Shown in pieces: positions 46,875-56,260 of a stretch of 64,000 bases of DNA. A program made the translations under genes and the position numbers. Location: contig NZ_JAFBGL010000006.1 in NCBI RefSeq assembly GCF_016811075.1, positions 124,001 to 188,000 of the forward strand, written 5' to 3'. The first letter of the stretch is position 1. Each line of letters starts with the position of its first letter. The stretch is from Oceaniferula flava (GTDB lineage: Bacteria; Verrucomicrobiota; Verrucomicrobiia; Verrucomicrobiales; Akkermansiaceae). The notes beneath the pieces are model-generated. The model did no database searches. It was not told the origin of the DNA and saw nothing but the letters and a program-made list of their open reading frames with translations.

Positions 46875-48023
46875 TTAATACTTCGTCTCTCCGTCGCTGC
46901 CGTCGAGGATGAGGAACATGCCAATGGTCTCCCTGGCGTGGGCCTTGGCTTTGGCGAGATCGATGGGATCGTCCGCCTTCTCTAACTGCGCGGCGTATTC
47001 GAAGTGAACCTGGTAGAGTTTTTTGCCATCCACCTTTGCCTTCAGTGAGAACTTCGGGTGTTTGGCGTAGACATCAGCCCAAGCATTCCGAACTTCCTGC
47101 CAATACGCACCGGTCTTCGCCCAGCTGCTTTCCGCGGGCGTGAGAGACGGGCTGCTGATGCGCTCGTAGCGGTTCACCCCGAGCTCTTGGGCGATGACTT
47201 TGGGGGCCTTGTCTTTTTCCAAGACGACTTTCTGATTGTGCTGGAGGTGGACCCATCCGGTCGGGGTGATGGTGATCTCATGGCTGCCTTGCAGGACCTG
47301 GTAATCGTCGCGCACCGAGAACTCACGCCGTGGCAGCGGTCGCCAGCAGGAGGCGCTGTGCCAGCTCGACATGCCACCCTGGTGCGTCCATTTCCCCTGC
47401 ACCTCATAGCGTGGGGAGTCGTCCACCTGATAGACTGCTTGAGTCCACTGGCCACGGGCGGTCTTCTCCGTCAGCATCTGCTGGCTCCAGGTCGATCGAC
47501 CACGATAGACGTGCAGGTTCCTGTCCTCATAAGTCCAGTCCTGACGCCAATGCTTCATCACCATCGGTCCGTGCTCCTTGCCGTCTTTGTCCTTAAAATA
47601 CATCACCAAAGTGTGCTGCAGGCTGATGAAGCGATCTTCAGCCTTGAGAACCTGCACGTGCTCGGTGCCCCAGGAGAAGTAGGGTTTGGCCGGTTGGTAA
47701 TCCGCGGTTAATCCCATGGTCTCGATGAAGTCGAAGCTCACTCGGTAGCTTCCCGCCATGGCGAGAATGGCACGACGATCTTTTTCCAGGTCGGCGAGCG
47801 AGTCTTTCTGCAAAGCTTGCCATTGAGGGGACGGTTGAGGATCGAGCTCGACCTCGGCCCCCTTGGTGGTGCCGCCGCGTGGCTGCATGGTTCCAGTTTC
47901 CAAAAACGGCCAGGCAAAAACGTGGCCACGGACGACTTCAGCAGCGCCTTCAGCCTTTGCTTCGGCAGAGGCAATTGGGCTCACAAACGTCAAGAGACAC
48001 AAGGCGGCTAGGCAGAGTTTCAT
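46875..48023 (-). CDS. DUF6607-like secreted protein
   Basis: This 382-residue protein has a signal peptide (MKLCLAALCLLTFVSPIASA). The body has AILAMAGSYRVSFDFIET near 80-97, YFSWGTEHVQVLKAEDRFISLQHTLVMYF near 115-143, and GPMVMKHWRQDWTYEDRNLHVYRG near 152-175, which fit DUF6607 as I know it. The family function is unknown. Alternative ATG 48041 would add six residues. Confidence 0.72.
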   Translation of the reverse strand: MKLCLAALCLLTFVSPIASAEAKAEGAAEVVRGHVFAWPFLETGTMQPRGGTTKGAEVELDPQPSPQWQALQKDSLADLEKDRRAILAMAGSYRVSFDFIETMGLTADYQPAKPYFSWGTEHVQVLKAEDRFISLQHTLVMYFKDKDGKEHGPMVMKHWRQDWTYEDRNLHVYRGRSTWSQQMLTEKTARGQWTQAVYQVDDSPRYEVQGKWTHQGGMSSWHSASCWRPLPRREFSVRDDYQVLQGSHEITITPTGWVHLQHNQKVVLEKDKAPKVIAQELGVNRYERISSPSLTPAESSWAKTGAYWQEVRNAWADVYAKHPKFSLKAKVDGKKLYQVHFEYAAQLEKADDPIDLAKAKAHARETIGMFLILDGSDGETKY

Positions 48024-48172
48024 GGCTTCACTCTTGCTCATACAGGGTATTTTTCAAATGCAATTTCTCCAGTCCCAGACGCTGACGAAGTGGACTTTTC
48101 TCGTCATTGGGGGTGAAAACTCATCTGCAGGTTAGATTGTTAGCTGACCCTCGTATTTGTCTAACTCAGATT

Positions 48173-49075
48173 ATGACTACTATCAGCTACCTCCTCGCCA
48201 GCGTCTTTTTGCTCAGCACAGCGTTGTCTGCTAATCCGCAGCGTGAGCAACGACACCGCAAAATCCATGAAAGCATGGAGAAACACAAGGGCCTCAAGTT
48301 TCCTTACTTCGCCCCGTCGGTGCACATCGGCTACCAACATCCGGACAAGAACCAGAAGTGTCTGGCCTACTACAATGAGATCAAGGTGGCCAAGACGACC
48401 AAGCACACCTACTTCGCGACCATTGGCTTTGATGTTGGCTACCTCGGTATCCAGGACCACGGATCCGGCCCCTTGGCGATCTTTTCCGTCTGGGACAAAG
48501 GCGGCGGCGACAACAATCAAGCGAGCGTGCCGGAGGAGGATAAGACTCGAGTTCTTTATACGAACAGTAAGGCGAAAAGCAGTCGTTTCGGCGGCGAAGG
48601 ATCGGGTGCGAAAACCATGATGCCCTACGCCTGGGAAGTGGGGAAAACCTACGCCTTTTTACTGCGGCTCACCCCCTTGGAAAAGGGCACCATTTACACC
48701 GCATGGATCGCGGAAAAAGGGCAGCCGTGGCAGAAGATTGCCTCGTATCGCACCGTGGTCACCAAGGATCGGCTCAGCGGTTTTTATTCCTTCGTCGAGG
48801 ACTACCGACGGGACGGTCATACCGGGCAGAAGGCGCGCCTGGCCTACTACCCCTATCAGGCGGTGATGACCGCCGACGGTCAATGGACCGCAGTCACCGA
48901 GGGCCGTGGCACCATCGCGGATGATGTGCTGCAGAACGGCCACTCTGGAGTGAAAAATGGCGTCTTTTTCAGTCAGAGCGGTGCCGGAACCGCCGACTAC
49001 AACACCATGCCCAAACGCTTTTCGGTGGAACATGATGATAAGATGTTAGGCTCCTCGACCCTGCCGAAAAACTAA
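48173..49075 (+). CDS. DUF3472-like secreted protein
   Basis: This 300-residue protein has a signal peptide (about 1-19, ending SA). The body resembles DUF3472: LAIFSVWDKGGGDNN, KTYAFLLRLTPLEKGTIYTAWI, and SGFYSFVEDYRRDGHTGQKARLAYYPYQ. DUF3472 is a beta-sandwich found in secreted proteins, likely glycan-related; its role is unproven. Start 48173 is chosen because it opens the signal peptide. It is preceded by TGTTAG at 48138. Confidence 0.76.
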   Translation: MTTISYLLASVFLLSTALSANPQREQRHRKIHESMEKHKGLKFPYFAPSVHIGYQHPDKNQKCLAYYNEIKVAKTTKHTYFATIGFDVGYLGIQDHGSGPLAIFSVWDKGGGDNNQASVPEEDKTRVLYTNSKAKSSRFGGEGSGAKTMMPYAWEVGKTYAFLLRLTPLEKGTIYTAWIAEKGQPWQKIASYRTVVTKDRLSGFYSFVEDYRRDGHTGQKARLAYYPYQAVMTADGQWTAVTEGRGTIADDVLQNGHSGVKNGVFFSQSGAGTADYNTMPKRFSVEHDDKMLGSSTLPKN

Positions 49076-49084
49076 GTAGATGAT

Positions 49085-49121
49085 ATAAAAAAAGCCCGGC
49101 CGCATCGAGGCAGCCGGGCTT
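49085..49121 (-). terminator. Terminator of alpha/beta hydrolase gene
   Basis: AAGCCCGGC (49092-49100) and GCCGGGCTT (49113-49121) pair perfectly. An A-run at 49087-49093 gives a U-run on the minus strand. It is 32 bp past the stop at 49153. Confidence 0.85.
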
Positions 49122-49152
49122 GATCGTGTGACAGTGAGGCTGAGGGCGCCGC

Positions 49153-50148
49153 TTAGTCGGCGAGCACCTCTTCAAAGACTTTGTTGAAGCGGGCGTAGTC
49201 CTCATACTGGGGCATGTGGCCGAGGCCTTCGAGCTCATAGAGCTTGGATCCCTTGATCAGCTTTTGGGTGTGTTTGCCGAGCTTTTGGTAGTCGCCCAAG
49301 GTGCGGGTTACCCCTTCTTTTTTCCAGCCACGGCCCGGGCCGGTGGTGTCGCGGGTGCCGTTGATGATGTAGGTCTTGCTGGTGACTTGCGGGAACTTCT
49401 CGACGATGTTTTCAGAGAAAATCGGGCCGTAAGTCAGAGCGTTGTTCCAAGCGACGATTTCCCAGTCGTCGCCGGCGATCTGGCCTTTGGTTGGAATGAG
49501 CAGTTTTTCATACTCTTCGGACCATTTGCCATCGTAGTAGTTCTTCTGCTGATAGGCGCGGGCTTTTTCCAGCGTTTTGCCGAGTTCATTCTGATAGAAA
49601 AAGTCGATGTCCTTGAACTGCACGTATTTGGCATAGGACTCCAAGCCGATGGGGTTGATCAGGATGAATTTGTTTACCGCCTGGGGGTAATCGACCACGA
49701 AGGTGGTGGCGACCATGCCGCCCATCGAGTGGCCGACGACGTCGTATTTCTCAAGTTTTAGGCTATCGAGCAGCTTTTTCGTATTCAGTGCGAGCTGGCG
49801 CAGGCTGAACTGATAAGTCCGGGGTTTGGACGATTTACCGAAGCCAATTTGGTCGGGGATAATCACGCGGTAGTCTTTTTTCACCAAGTCCTTGGCGATG
49901 CGTTCCCAGTAGTAGCCGGAGAAGTTCTTGCCGTGCAGCAGGACGATGACTTTGTCCGCCGACTTGTCACCGACATCCATGTAGCGCATGTCGAGGTCTT
50001 GGTTCTGTGATTTCAGTTTGAAGGTGCTGACCTCGAAGGGGTATTGGAAACTTGTGAGTTCTTTGTCGAATTTCACCTCTGTTTCGGCGAGGGCCGGCTG
50101 GGCCAATGTCACGGCCATGGTCATTGCGATAAGCGATTTCATCATCAT
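49153..50148 (-). CDS. Secreted alpha/beta hydrolase
   Basis: This is a 331-residue enzyme. A signal peptide is at about 1-22. The fold is shown by VLLHGKNFSG (oxyanion hole), the nucleophile elbow VVGHSMGGMV, DTTGPG-type acid region, and the C-terminal GLGHMPQYED His. It likely hydrolyses esters or similar substrates outside the cytoplasm; the substrate is unknown. Three consecutive ATG codons (50148, 50145, 50142) can start it; 50163 is a further possibility. Confidence 0.84.
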   Translation of the reverse strand: MMMKSLIAMTMAVTLAQPALAETEVKFDKELTSFQYPFEVSTFKLKSQNQDLDMRYMDVGDKSADKVIVLLHGKNFSGYYWERIAKDLVKKDYRVIIPDQIGFGKSSKPRTYQFSLRQLALNTKKLLDSLKLEKYDVVGHSMGGMVATTFVVDYPQAVNKFILINPIGLESYAKYVQFKDIDFFYQNELGKTLEKARAYQQKNYYDGKWSEEYEKLLIPTKGQIAGDDWEIVAWNNALTYGPIFSENIVEKFPQVTSKTYIINGTRDTTGPGRGWKKEGVTRTLGDYQKLGKHTQKLIKGSKLYELEGLGHMPQYEDYARFNKVFEEVLAD

Positions 50149-50352
50149 GAGCCGACCATCCAACAGAACGGCAAGATTGCCAGAGGTTTTTTAGGCTAAA
50201 TGAGGTTAGAAATGAGAGGGGATGTTGTTGCCTGTAACACGCCTCCATCAAGCAGATAGGCTGAGCTGTTGTTCACGCATGAGCCACTGCGATGGCGTGT
50301 CTGTCTGGTGAAAATGGTTCGCGTCCTTTCCAAGCTGTGTTAAAGGAAAGTT

Positions 50353-51210
50353 ATGAACCTTCATGCTAACATGAAACGATGTGCGCTGGCCCAGTTGCTA
50401 CTGGCGGCAGTGGCCTGTGCGCTTGTTCAGGCGGATCCAGTGAAATCAGGTAAGGCGAGCGCAGAGATCCTAGTCCAGCACAAGGCGGTGCCGGTGGACG
50501 GGGAGACATTGGTCGCGTTGAAAATCACTCCTGATGCAGGCTGGCACACCTATTGGAAAAACCCAGGCGAGTCCGGCATGCCCACCTCGATCCAGTGGAA
50601 GCTGCCCGAAGGGGTGAGTCTGTCTTCATTGAACTTTCCAACTCCCGTGGTCTTCGAGGCCAGTGGAATGAAGAGCCTGGGCTATGAAGGGGAAGTGATT
50701 TTGACGGCTTACCTGAAGCTGGCCATTCAGGTGCAACCCGGACCATTGGTGCTCGAGGGAAAAGCCAGCTGGCTGGCGTGCACCGACGAGCAATGTATCG
50801 CAGGTGACGCCAATCTGAAAGCCACGATCGAGGTGCTAGCTGCCGGGCAGCCGGCGCAGGAAAGTGCTGTGGCCAAGCAGGTGCTAGACGCGCATTCGGC
50901 ATTACCTGAAGCGGCCACAAATTGGCAGGCCAGCTACCAGCGCCAAGGCGATCAGTTTCAGATCACCATCGTGCCTCCAAAAGGGACCGAGCTATTGAGT
51001 GAGAAACTTGCTGCCTACGTGGCCGCCAAAGACACCGTGGCAGACGGCCATCACGGAGCGTGGAAACATCAAGACGGCACGTTGGTGGGCACACTTCCGG
51101 TCAGTGAGTATCTGGAAGAGCTCCCGGAGAGCTTTCCTCTGCTGCTGGTGGAAGCCGGTGACAAGGATGGCCGGGCGCTGGAGTTCAAGTGCGTGAAAAG
51201 CGACCAGTAA
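50353..51210 (+). CDS. Stand-alone DsbD-alpha/ScsB-like domain protein
   Basis: This 285-residue secreted protein has a signal peptide (about 1-28, ending QA). GWHTYWKNPGESGMPTSIQW near 64-83 and SWLACTDEQCIAGDANL near 138-154 are features of the DsbD N-terminal domain, where the Cys pair carries electrons. The membrane DsbD-beta part and thioredoxin part are missing, so this is a lone domain. It may receive or deliver electrons for a partner elsewhere. AAGGAAAG lies 5 nt before ATG and supports this start. Confidence 0.8.
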   Translation: MNLHANMKRCALAQLLLAAVACALVQADPVKSGKASAEILVQHKAVPVDGETLVALKITPDAGWHTYWKNPGESGMPTSIQWKLPEGVSLSSLNFPTPVVFEASGMKSLGYEGEVILTAYLKLAIQVQPGPLVLEGKASWLACTDEQCIAGDANLKATIEVLAAGQPAQESAVAKQVLDAHSALPEAATNWQASYQRQGDQFQITIVPPKGTELLSEKLAAYVAAKDTVADGHHGAWKHQDGTLVGTLPVSEYLEELPESFPLLLVEAGDKDGRALEFKCVKSDQ

Positions 51211-51233
51211 GTGCCATCCACATCATGTCTATC

Positions 51234-51266
51234 ATGGCTCCGGAATGATCCGGGGCCATTTTTTTG
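51234..51266 (+). terminator. Terminator
   Basis: ATGGCTCCGG (51234-51243) pairs with CCGGGGCCAT (51250-51259, one G-U) and is followed by a T-run. Confidence 0.85.
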
Positions 51267-51324
51267 CGCACGGACGCGGATACCATTTCCTTTTTCAGAA
51301 GCAAGGGGCTAAGAAGAGTGGTGG

Positions 51325-53163
51325 ATGGCATTTGAACACGCATTTGAGGAAGCCTTCCTGTATCTCTCCGCCACCATTGTTGCGGTTCTGATTGGGAAAC
51401 GGTTGGGGATCGGGGCAGTGCTCGGGTATCTCACCGTGGGGGCACTGGTCGGACCTTGGGGGATCGGCTTGATCGGGCGTGAAGGCGAACAAATCGCGCA
51501 CTTTGCCGAGTTTGGTGTGGTGGTGATGCTGTTTCTCATTGGCCTGGAATTACGACCGGCGATGCTCTGGAAAATGCGGCATCAGCTGATTGGTCTGGGC
51601 TCTCTGCAGGTGACTATCAGTGCGGCTGCCATCACTGGGCTGGCGATATGGTTTGGGCTAACGTGGCAGGTTTCCTTGGCCGTGGGATTGACGCTGGCAT
51701 TATCCAGCACGGCTATTGTTTTGCAGACCCTGACGGAGAAAAAGCTGCTACGCACGGTGGCGGGGCAGAACTCCTTCGCGGTGCTGCTTTTCCAAGATAT
51801 CGCGGTGATCCCCATGATTGCGATGATCCCTTTGTTAGGCGTGGGAATGACGACTGAGCTGGAGGGGGCTGAAGCGAGTGATTGGATCGCTCACCTGCCA
51901 CTTTTTGCACGGGCGCTGATGACTTTTGCTGCCATTGGATTAGTGATTGTGGTGGGGCAACTGGGCATGCGTCATGTGTTCCGCGCCATCTCACGCACCC
52001 ACCAGCGCGAGGCATTTACCGGTGTGGCTTTGCTGCTGGTGATAGCAGTGGCCTTGCTGATGACGAAAGTGGGACTGTCTCCTGCCTTGGGTGCCTTTGT
52101 GGCGGGAGTGGTGCTGGCCACCAGTGAATACCGGCACGAGCTGGAGAGTGATTTGGAACCATTTAAAGGTATTTTGTTAGGTCTGTTTTTCTTGGGTGTC
52201 GGTGCAGGGATCGACTTCGGCTACATCGGAGATCATTGGCTGTTAGTGGTCAGTTGTGCGGTGGGCTTGATCCTGGTGAAGGGGCTGATCTTATTTCTAT
52301 TTTCGATGGTTAAAGATCACCGGACGGATACATCTCTGCTCTTTGCGGCCTCACTCGCTGCTGGTGGCGAGTTTGCTTTTGTGCTGATTGAGCTGTCGTC
52401 AGATGTGGGTATATTCGGCACCGAGCTGAGTCGCTCACTGACTGCGATCGTGGCCCTTTCCATGGCCACCACCCCCTTGTTGATCCTTGCGGCACAACGG
52501 CGCATGATAAGACGTAGCATTCAGCATGGTGAGCTGCGGGCTGAGGATGTGGAGGACGAGGGGAGCCCGGTGATCATCTGTGGTTTTGGCCGCTTTGGCC
52601 ATGCGGTCGGCCGTTTGCTTCGCTCCCGTGGGCACGACTGCACGGTGCTCGATCACGACCCGGATCAAGTGGATCTTCTGCGCCAGATGGGCATCCCCAT
52701 TTTCTACGGCGATGCGAGTCGGCCAGAGATGTTAGGCATCGCCGGTGCCGCTCATGCCAAGGTGCTGGTGATTGCCTTGAAGGATGTGAGCGCCACCTTG
52801 AAAATCATCGAGACGGCACGCCGAAATTTTCCGCATCTGCGGATTTACGTGCGTGCTTGGAGTAGGGTGGAGGCCTACGATCTGATCAATGCGGGAGTGG
52901 AGCAGATCTATCGTGAGACGCTGGACAGCTCGATCCGTCTCGGCGGAGATGTGCTGCTGGAGCTCGGTGAATCCGAGGGCTCGGCCGAACGAGCCACGCA
53001 GCTCTATCGCGAGCGTGACGAGGAGACCGTGCGGGAGATGGCGAAGCATCGGCACGACAAAAAACGCATGATCAGTGCCGCCCTGGAGGCGCACCGGAGT
53101 TTGCGTGAAATCATGCGAAAGGACCGTGAGGAAAGTGAAGAGGTCGGGGAGCGATCTGAGTAA
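51325..53163 (+). CDS. CPA2 cation:proton antiporter with TrkA-N domain (KefB/KefC-like)
   Basis: This 612-residue protein has about 12 membrane segments in residues 10-400 (GYLTVGALVGPWGIGL, FLIGLELRP, GLSPALGAFVAGV, LFFLGVGAGI). A cytosolic TrkA-N/RCK NAD-binding domain starts at about 413 (IICGFGRFGHAVG, GxGxxG), and a charged coiled tail ends the protein. KefB/C carry K+/H+ exchange controlled by the nucleotide-binding domain. The domain order is exactly that of the family. It is monocistronic. Confidence 0.9.
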   Translation: MAFEHAFEEAFLYLSATIVAVLIGKRLGIGAVLGYLTVGALVGPWGIGLIGREGEQIAHFAEFGVVVMLFLIGLELRPAMLWKMRHQLIGLGSLQVTISAAAITGLAIWFGLTWQVSLAVGLTLALSSTAIVLQTLTEKKLLRTVAGQNSFAVLLFQDIAVIPMIAMIPLLGVGMTTELEGAEASDWIAHLPLFARALMTFAAIGLVIVVGQLGMRHVFRAISRTHQREAFTGVALLLVIAVALLMTKVGLSPALGAFVAGVVLATSEYRHELESDLEPFKGILLGLFFLGVGAGIDFGYIGDHWLLVVSCAVGLILVKGLILFLFSMVKDHRTDTSLLFAASLAAGGEFAFVLIELSSDVGIFGTELSRSLTAIVALSMATTPLLILAAQRRMIRRSIQHGELRAEDVEDEGSPVIICGFGRFGHAVGRLLRSRGHDCTVLDHDPDQVDLLRQMGIPIFYGDASRPEMLGIAGAAHAKVLVIALKDVSATLKIIETARRNFPHLRIYVRAWSRVEAYDLINAGVEQIYRETLDSSIRLGGDVLLELGESEGSAERATQLYRERDEETVREMAKHRHDKKRMISAALEAHRSLREIMRKDREESEEVGERSE

Positions 53164-53184
53164 TGGGCGCTCCGCCCCGTGGCA

Positions 53185-53643
53185 CTATCGGCAGAAATTT
53201 TTCACCTCGATAGTGACTGGTTTTCCTCCGGCAAATTGCGCCGTTTGCAGTGTGATTTGGCGGCCATCGTCTGACCAAGTGGTTTTCACCACGTAGCGCC
53301 CACCGATCACCCAGCTGGCACGTTTTTCCGGATTCTTGGAGTATTCCTTTTTCCCAAGGTTGAGAAGAAAGTGGCGGCTGTCGTCATCCGCTCCGGTTTC
53401 GCGCAGGAGAAGGATATCGCCCTTTGGCTGAAACGACACCGCAGCGGCGTTGTGGATGGTGGCCACGAGTTTGTCGTGCTGGAAGATTTGCGTGTCGGTG
53501 GCCCCCTCGCTGGCATCGCTGGGCACGGTTTTAGCGACAATTCCGGTGGCCGATTGGATTTCCTTCGGCTTCGGCGGATCGGCATGAACGGGGAGAGCTG
53601 CAGCCAGAAAGAGCGTGATGACGGAGAGAAAAGACGCATTCAT
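53185..53643 (-). CDS. Small secreted protein of unknown function
   Basis: This 152-residue protein has a signal peptide (about 1-22, ending HA). The body is beta-rich with Thr, Asp and Lys and ends in a lone Cys (NFCR). I recognise no family. It is convergent with the antiporter gene, 21 bp between stops. Confidence 0.6.
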   Translation of the reverse strand: MNASFLSVITLFLAAALPVHADPPKPKEIQSATGIVAKTVPSDASEGATDTQIFQHDKLVATIHNAAAVSFQPKGDILLLRETGADDDSRHFLLNLGKKEYSKNPEKRASWVIGGRYVVKTTWSDDGRQITLQTAQFAGGKPVTIEVKNFCR

Positions 53644-53775
53644 AGAGCCCTATGACGGATGACTCAGGGTGCGCATTCATCAAAAATGGGAGCGGTGTCG
53701 CGGCCCTGCCGAACGTGTGTTCCGAAATAAGGCTTCCTCTTTGTCTCAAATCCACCGATTCTAGCGGCCGCAACG

Positions 53776-54237
53776 ATGAGTGAAATCAACTTGAAAGAGG
53801 TTCTCGATTACGTGCAGGAGCACATTCCGATCACGGTGCATTTGGGGGCTGCCATCCCTCGTTATGACGGGAGCTCGCTGACTGTGACCGCACCGTTGGC
53901 GGAGAATCTGAATCACCGGCAGTCGGCCTTTGGTGGCAGTCTCTCGGCCATTGCCATCCTGTCCGGCTGGGCCTTGTTGTTTGTCAAACTGCGCGAGCTC
54001 GGCATCCGCAGTCGATTGGTGATTCAGAAGACGGAATTTGATTTCCTCGCGCCGGTGACGGATGATTTTGAATCGCTGAGCCGACTGCCCACGGAGCAGA
54101 AATATGATCGTTTCATCAAGATGCTCACCACCAAAGGTCGGGCGCGCTTGGTGGTGGAGTCCGAGGTGACTTGCGACGGCCAGCTCTGTGGCACTCACAA
54201 GGGGACCTTTGTCGCGGTGCTACTCACCGACCACTAA
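53776..54237 (+). CDS. Hot-dog fold thioesterase (YiiD C-terminal type)
   Basis: This 153-residue protein has the hot-dog signature ENLNHRQSAFGGSLSAIAILSGWALLF at about 41-67 with the Asn-His and Gly-Gly-Ser motif, fitting the YiiD C-terminal thioesterase-like domain. It should hydrolyse acyl-CoA or acyl-ACP thioesters in the cytoplasm. Substrate is unknown. Its stop lies 11 bp before the sulfatase stop. Confidence 0.82.
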   Translation: MSEINLKEVLDYVQEHIPITVHLGAAIPRYDGSSLTVTAPLAENLNHRQSAFGGSLSAIAILSGWALLFVKLRELGIRSRLVIQKTEFDFLAPVTDDFESLSRLPTEQKYDRFIKMLTTKGRARLVVESEVTCDGQLCGTHKGTFVAVLLTDH

Positions 54238-54247
54238 AGCCGCCTGT

Positions 54248-55666
54248 CTAACCCTTCGGTTTGTTAGCTTTTTTCTTCCCAGGTTTACCAAAATCAGGAT
54301 TCGGTTCGGTGGGGATATCCGCGTCGGTTTCGGTCTGCCAGCTGCTGAGTTTTTTCAACAGAGCTGCGGCTTTTTCCGGCTGGCTCTTGGCGAGGTTGTT
54401 GCGCTCGCTGGGGTCCGCCTTCAGGTTGAATAGCTCGACCGAGTTGTCTTCGAAATACTGGATCAATTTCCAATCGCCGTGGCGGATCACGCTGCAGGGG
54501 GTGGCTCGCCACTTGGGCAGACGGGCGTCCTCCATGCCCTTCTTGCCGTAGGATTGGAGGTAGCAGGGGAAATGCCAGTAAAGCGAGCGGGACGCGAGGT
54601 CTTCGCCGCCCAGCACTCCGCGAAGATCAACGCCGTCGTAGGTCTCCGGGAGCTCGGCTCCGGCGGCCTTGGCGAGGGTGGGAAAGAGGTCGAGCTGATG
54701 CACGGGCACATCCGACTGGCTACCGGCGGTGGTTTTCCCCGGCCAGCGGACAAAGAAGGGCACGCGGATGCCGCCCTCGTAGAACATCCCTTTGACTCCG
54801 CGGAGTGGTCGGGCATTGGACGCAGGGCCGTAGGGGCCGTTGTCGCTGGAGAAGATCACGATGGTGTCATCGGCGAGTCCTTGCTGCTCGAGGTTCTTGA
54901 GAATCTTGCCGATGGCGAGGTCCATGGCTTCTACCATGGCGGCATACTTGACGTGCTGGTGGTTTTTTCCAGGGGTTTTCTTGGCATATTTGGCGGCGAG
55001 ATCGTCGCGGGCCTGGATCGGTGTGTGGACCGAGTAAAATGACATGTAGGCGAAGAAGGGACGTTTCTCTTCATGCTGCCGGTTGATCCATCGGTTCAGA
55101 TCGGTGGCGAGTCGGTCCGGCAGGTGCTCGCCCTCCGGGCCGTCCGGAAGTTGCGGGTTATTGTAGGGGGAAAAGTAGCCACCGCGAGGTCCTCCTGTGT
55201 GGTTGCCGCCGATGTTGTGATCGAAGCCTTTCTGAGTGGGGTCACTGGATACGTGCCACTTGCCGGCGTGGCAGGTGGCGTAGCCGGCCGCTTTGAGTAT
55301 CTGTGGCAGGGTGGTGAACTTGTCCGCAAGTGACTCGGTGTTCTTCACGGGGATGAGCTTGCGTTGATGGGATTTGCCGCGATCGGAATTGCCCACCGTG
55401 TAGACTTTGTGCCGTGAGGTGTAGAGCCCGGACATCAGCGAGGCGCGTGAAGGTGCGCAGTTGGCACAGGCGGAGTAACCCTGGGTAAAACGCATGGCAC
55501 TCGCCTGCAGCTGGTCGAGGTTGGGGGTTTCATAGAAATCCGATCCCTGGGCAGCGATGTCGGTGTAGCCGAAATCGTCTGCGTAAATCAGTAGGATGTT
55601 GGGCTGCTTGGCAAAAAGGGTGGCGGGGAGAAGCACGAGGCTCAGGGCTGCGACGAGGAGTTTCAT
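54248..55666 (-). CDS. Secreted S1 sulfatase
   Basis: This 472-residue protein has signal peptide about 1-19, the metal-binding YADDFGYTD (Asp30, Asp31), and the canonical formylglycine motif C-A-P-S-R at Cys70 followed by ASLMSG. FSSDNGPYGP near 290 and GKWHVS are further family features. A Lys/Gly-rich tail ends the protein. It needs maturation by a formylglycine-generating or anSME enzyme (not in this window). Substrate is unknown, likely a sulfated glycan. ATG 55726 would add 20 residues and is less likely. Confidence 0.92.
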   Translation of the reverse strand: MKLLVAALSLVLLPATLFAKQPNILLIYADDFGYTDIAAQGSDFYETPNLDQLQASAMRFTQGYSACANCAPSRASLMSGLYTSRHKVYTVGNSDRGKSHQRKLIPVKNTESLADKFTTLPQILKAAGYATCHAGKWHVSSDPTQKGFDHNIGGNHTGGPRGGYFSPYNNPQLPDGPEGEHLPDRLATDLNRWINRQHEEKRPFFAYMSFYSVHTPIQARDDLAAKYAKKTPGKNHQHVKYAAMVEAMDLAIGKILKNLEQQGLADDTIVIFSSDNGPYGPASNARPLRGVKGMFYEGGIRVPFFVRWPGKTTAGSQSDVPVHQLDLFPTLAKAAGAELPETYDGVDLRGVLGGEDLASRSLYWHFPCYLQSYGKKGMEDARLPKWRATPCSVIRHGDWKLIQYFEDNSVELFNLKADPSERNNLAKSQPEKAAALLKKLSSWQTETDADIPTEPNPDFGKPGKKKANKPKG

Positions 55667-55792
55667 GAAGTGGGTGGTTAGCTGGGAGTGGAAAGGATAC
55701 GTTGTGGGTTCTGGTTTTTTTGTCAACGAAATGAGGTCCGCCCATTTGCCTCCAGCTTGTGGAATATGGCAGGCGTGTTAGCTTGGCTGTGC

Positions 55793-56161
55793 ATGAAAAC
55801 TTCCACCCTGATCATCGGCGCCAGTGCGAAGCCCGACCGTTATGCTAACAAAGCCCAGCGCGCCCTCAGCGAAGGAGGTCGCAGCGTGATCCCCTACAAC
55901 CCACGCGGCGGGGAAATCGACGGCCTGCAGGTGGTCACCGACCTGGCTGACATCGAGCAGGTAATCGACACCATCACGCTCTACGTCCGCCCCTCCATCC
56001 TAGAGCCCCTGGTGCCCGATCTGATTGCGCTGAAGCCACGCCGAGTGATCTTCAACCCAGGCACCGAAGATGCCGCCAGCGAGCTAGCCTTTTCTGCGGT
56101 TGGCGTGGAGGTCGTCAGGGGCTGCACCTTGGTGATGTTGGGCACAGGGCAGTATGGGTAA
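55793..56161 (+). CDS. CoA-binding protein (YccU-like)
   Basis: This 122-residue Rossmann-like protein starts LIIGASAKPDRYANKAQRAL and contains IPYNPRGGEIDGL and RRVIFNPGTEDAAS, the single-domain CoA-binding family. It may act in CoA-dependent regulation or as an odd stand-alone; no activity is known. The start at 55793 was chosen to match the family; an upstream ATG at 55688 adds 35 unrelated residues. A TGTTAG word lies at 55776. Confidence 0.82.
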   Translation: MKTSTLIIGASAKPDRYANKAQRALSEGGRSVIPYNPRGGEIDGLQVVTDLADIEQVIDTITLYVRPSILEPLVPDLIALKPRRVIFNPGTEDAASELAFSAVGVEVVRGCTLVMLGTGQYG

Positions 56162-56175
56162 AGCCTCCTTTTAAG

Positions 56176-56201
56176 CCCCTAACACCGAGAGGGGTTAGGG
56201 G
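56176..56201 (+). terminator. Hairpin after the CoA-binding gene
   Basis: CCCCTAAC (56176-56183) and GTTAGGGG (56194-56201) pair, extended by two inner pairs. No T-run follows. It contains the CTAACA word. Confidence 0.45.
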
Positions 56202-56260
56202 GCGAAAGTAAGACAAAAAAATCGTTGGACAGGGGCAGAACTGCGTCTAGCTTCCGTACT

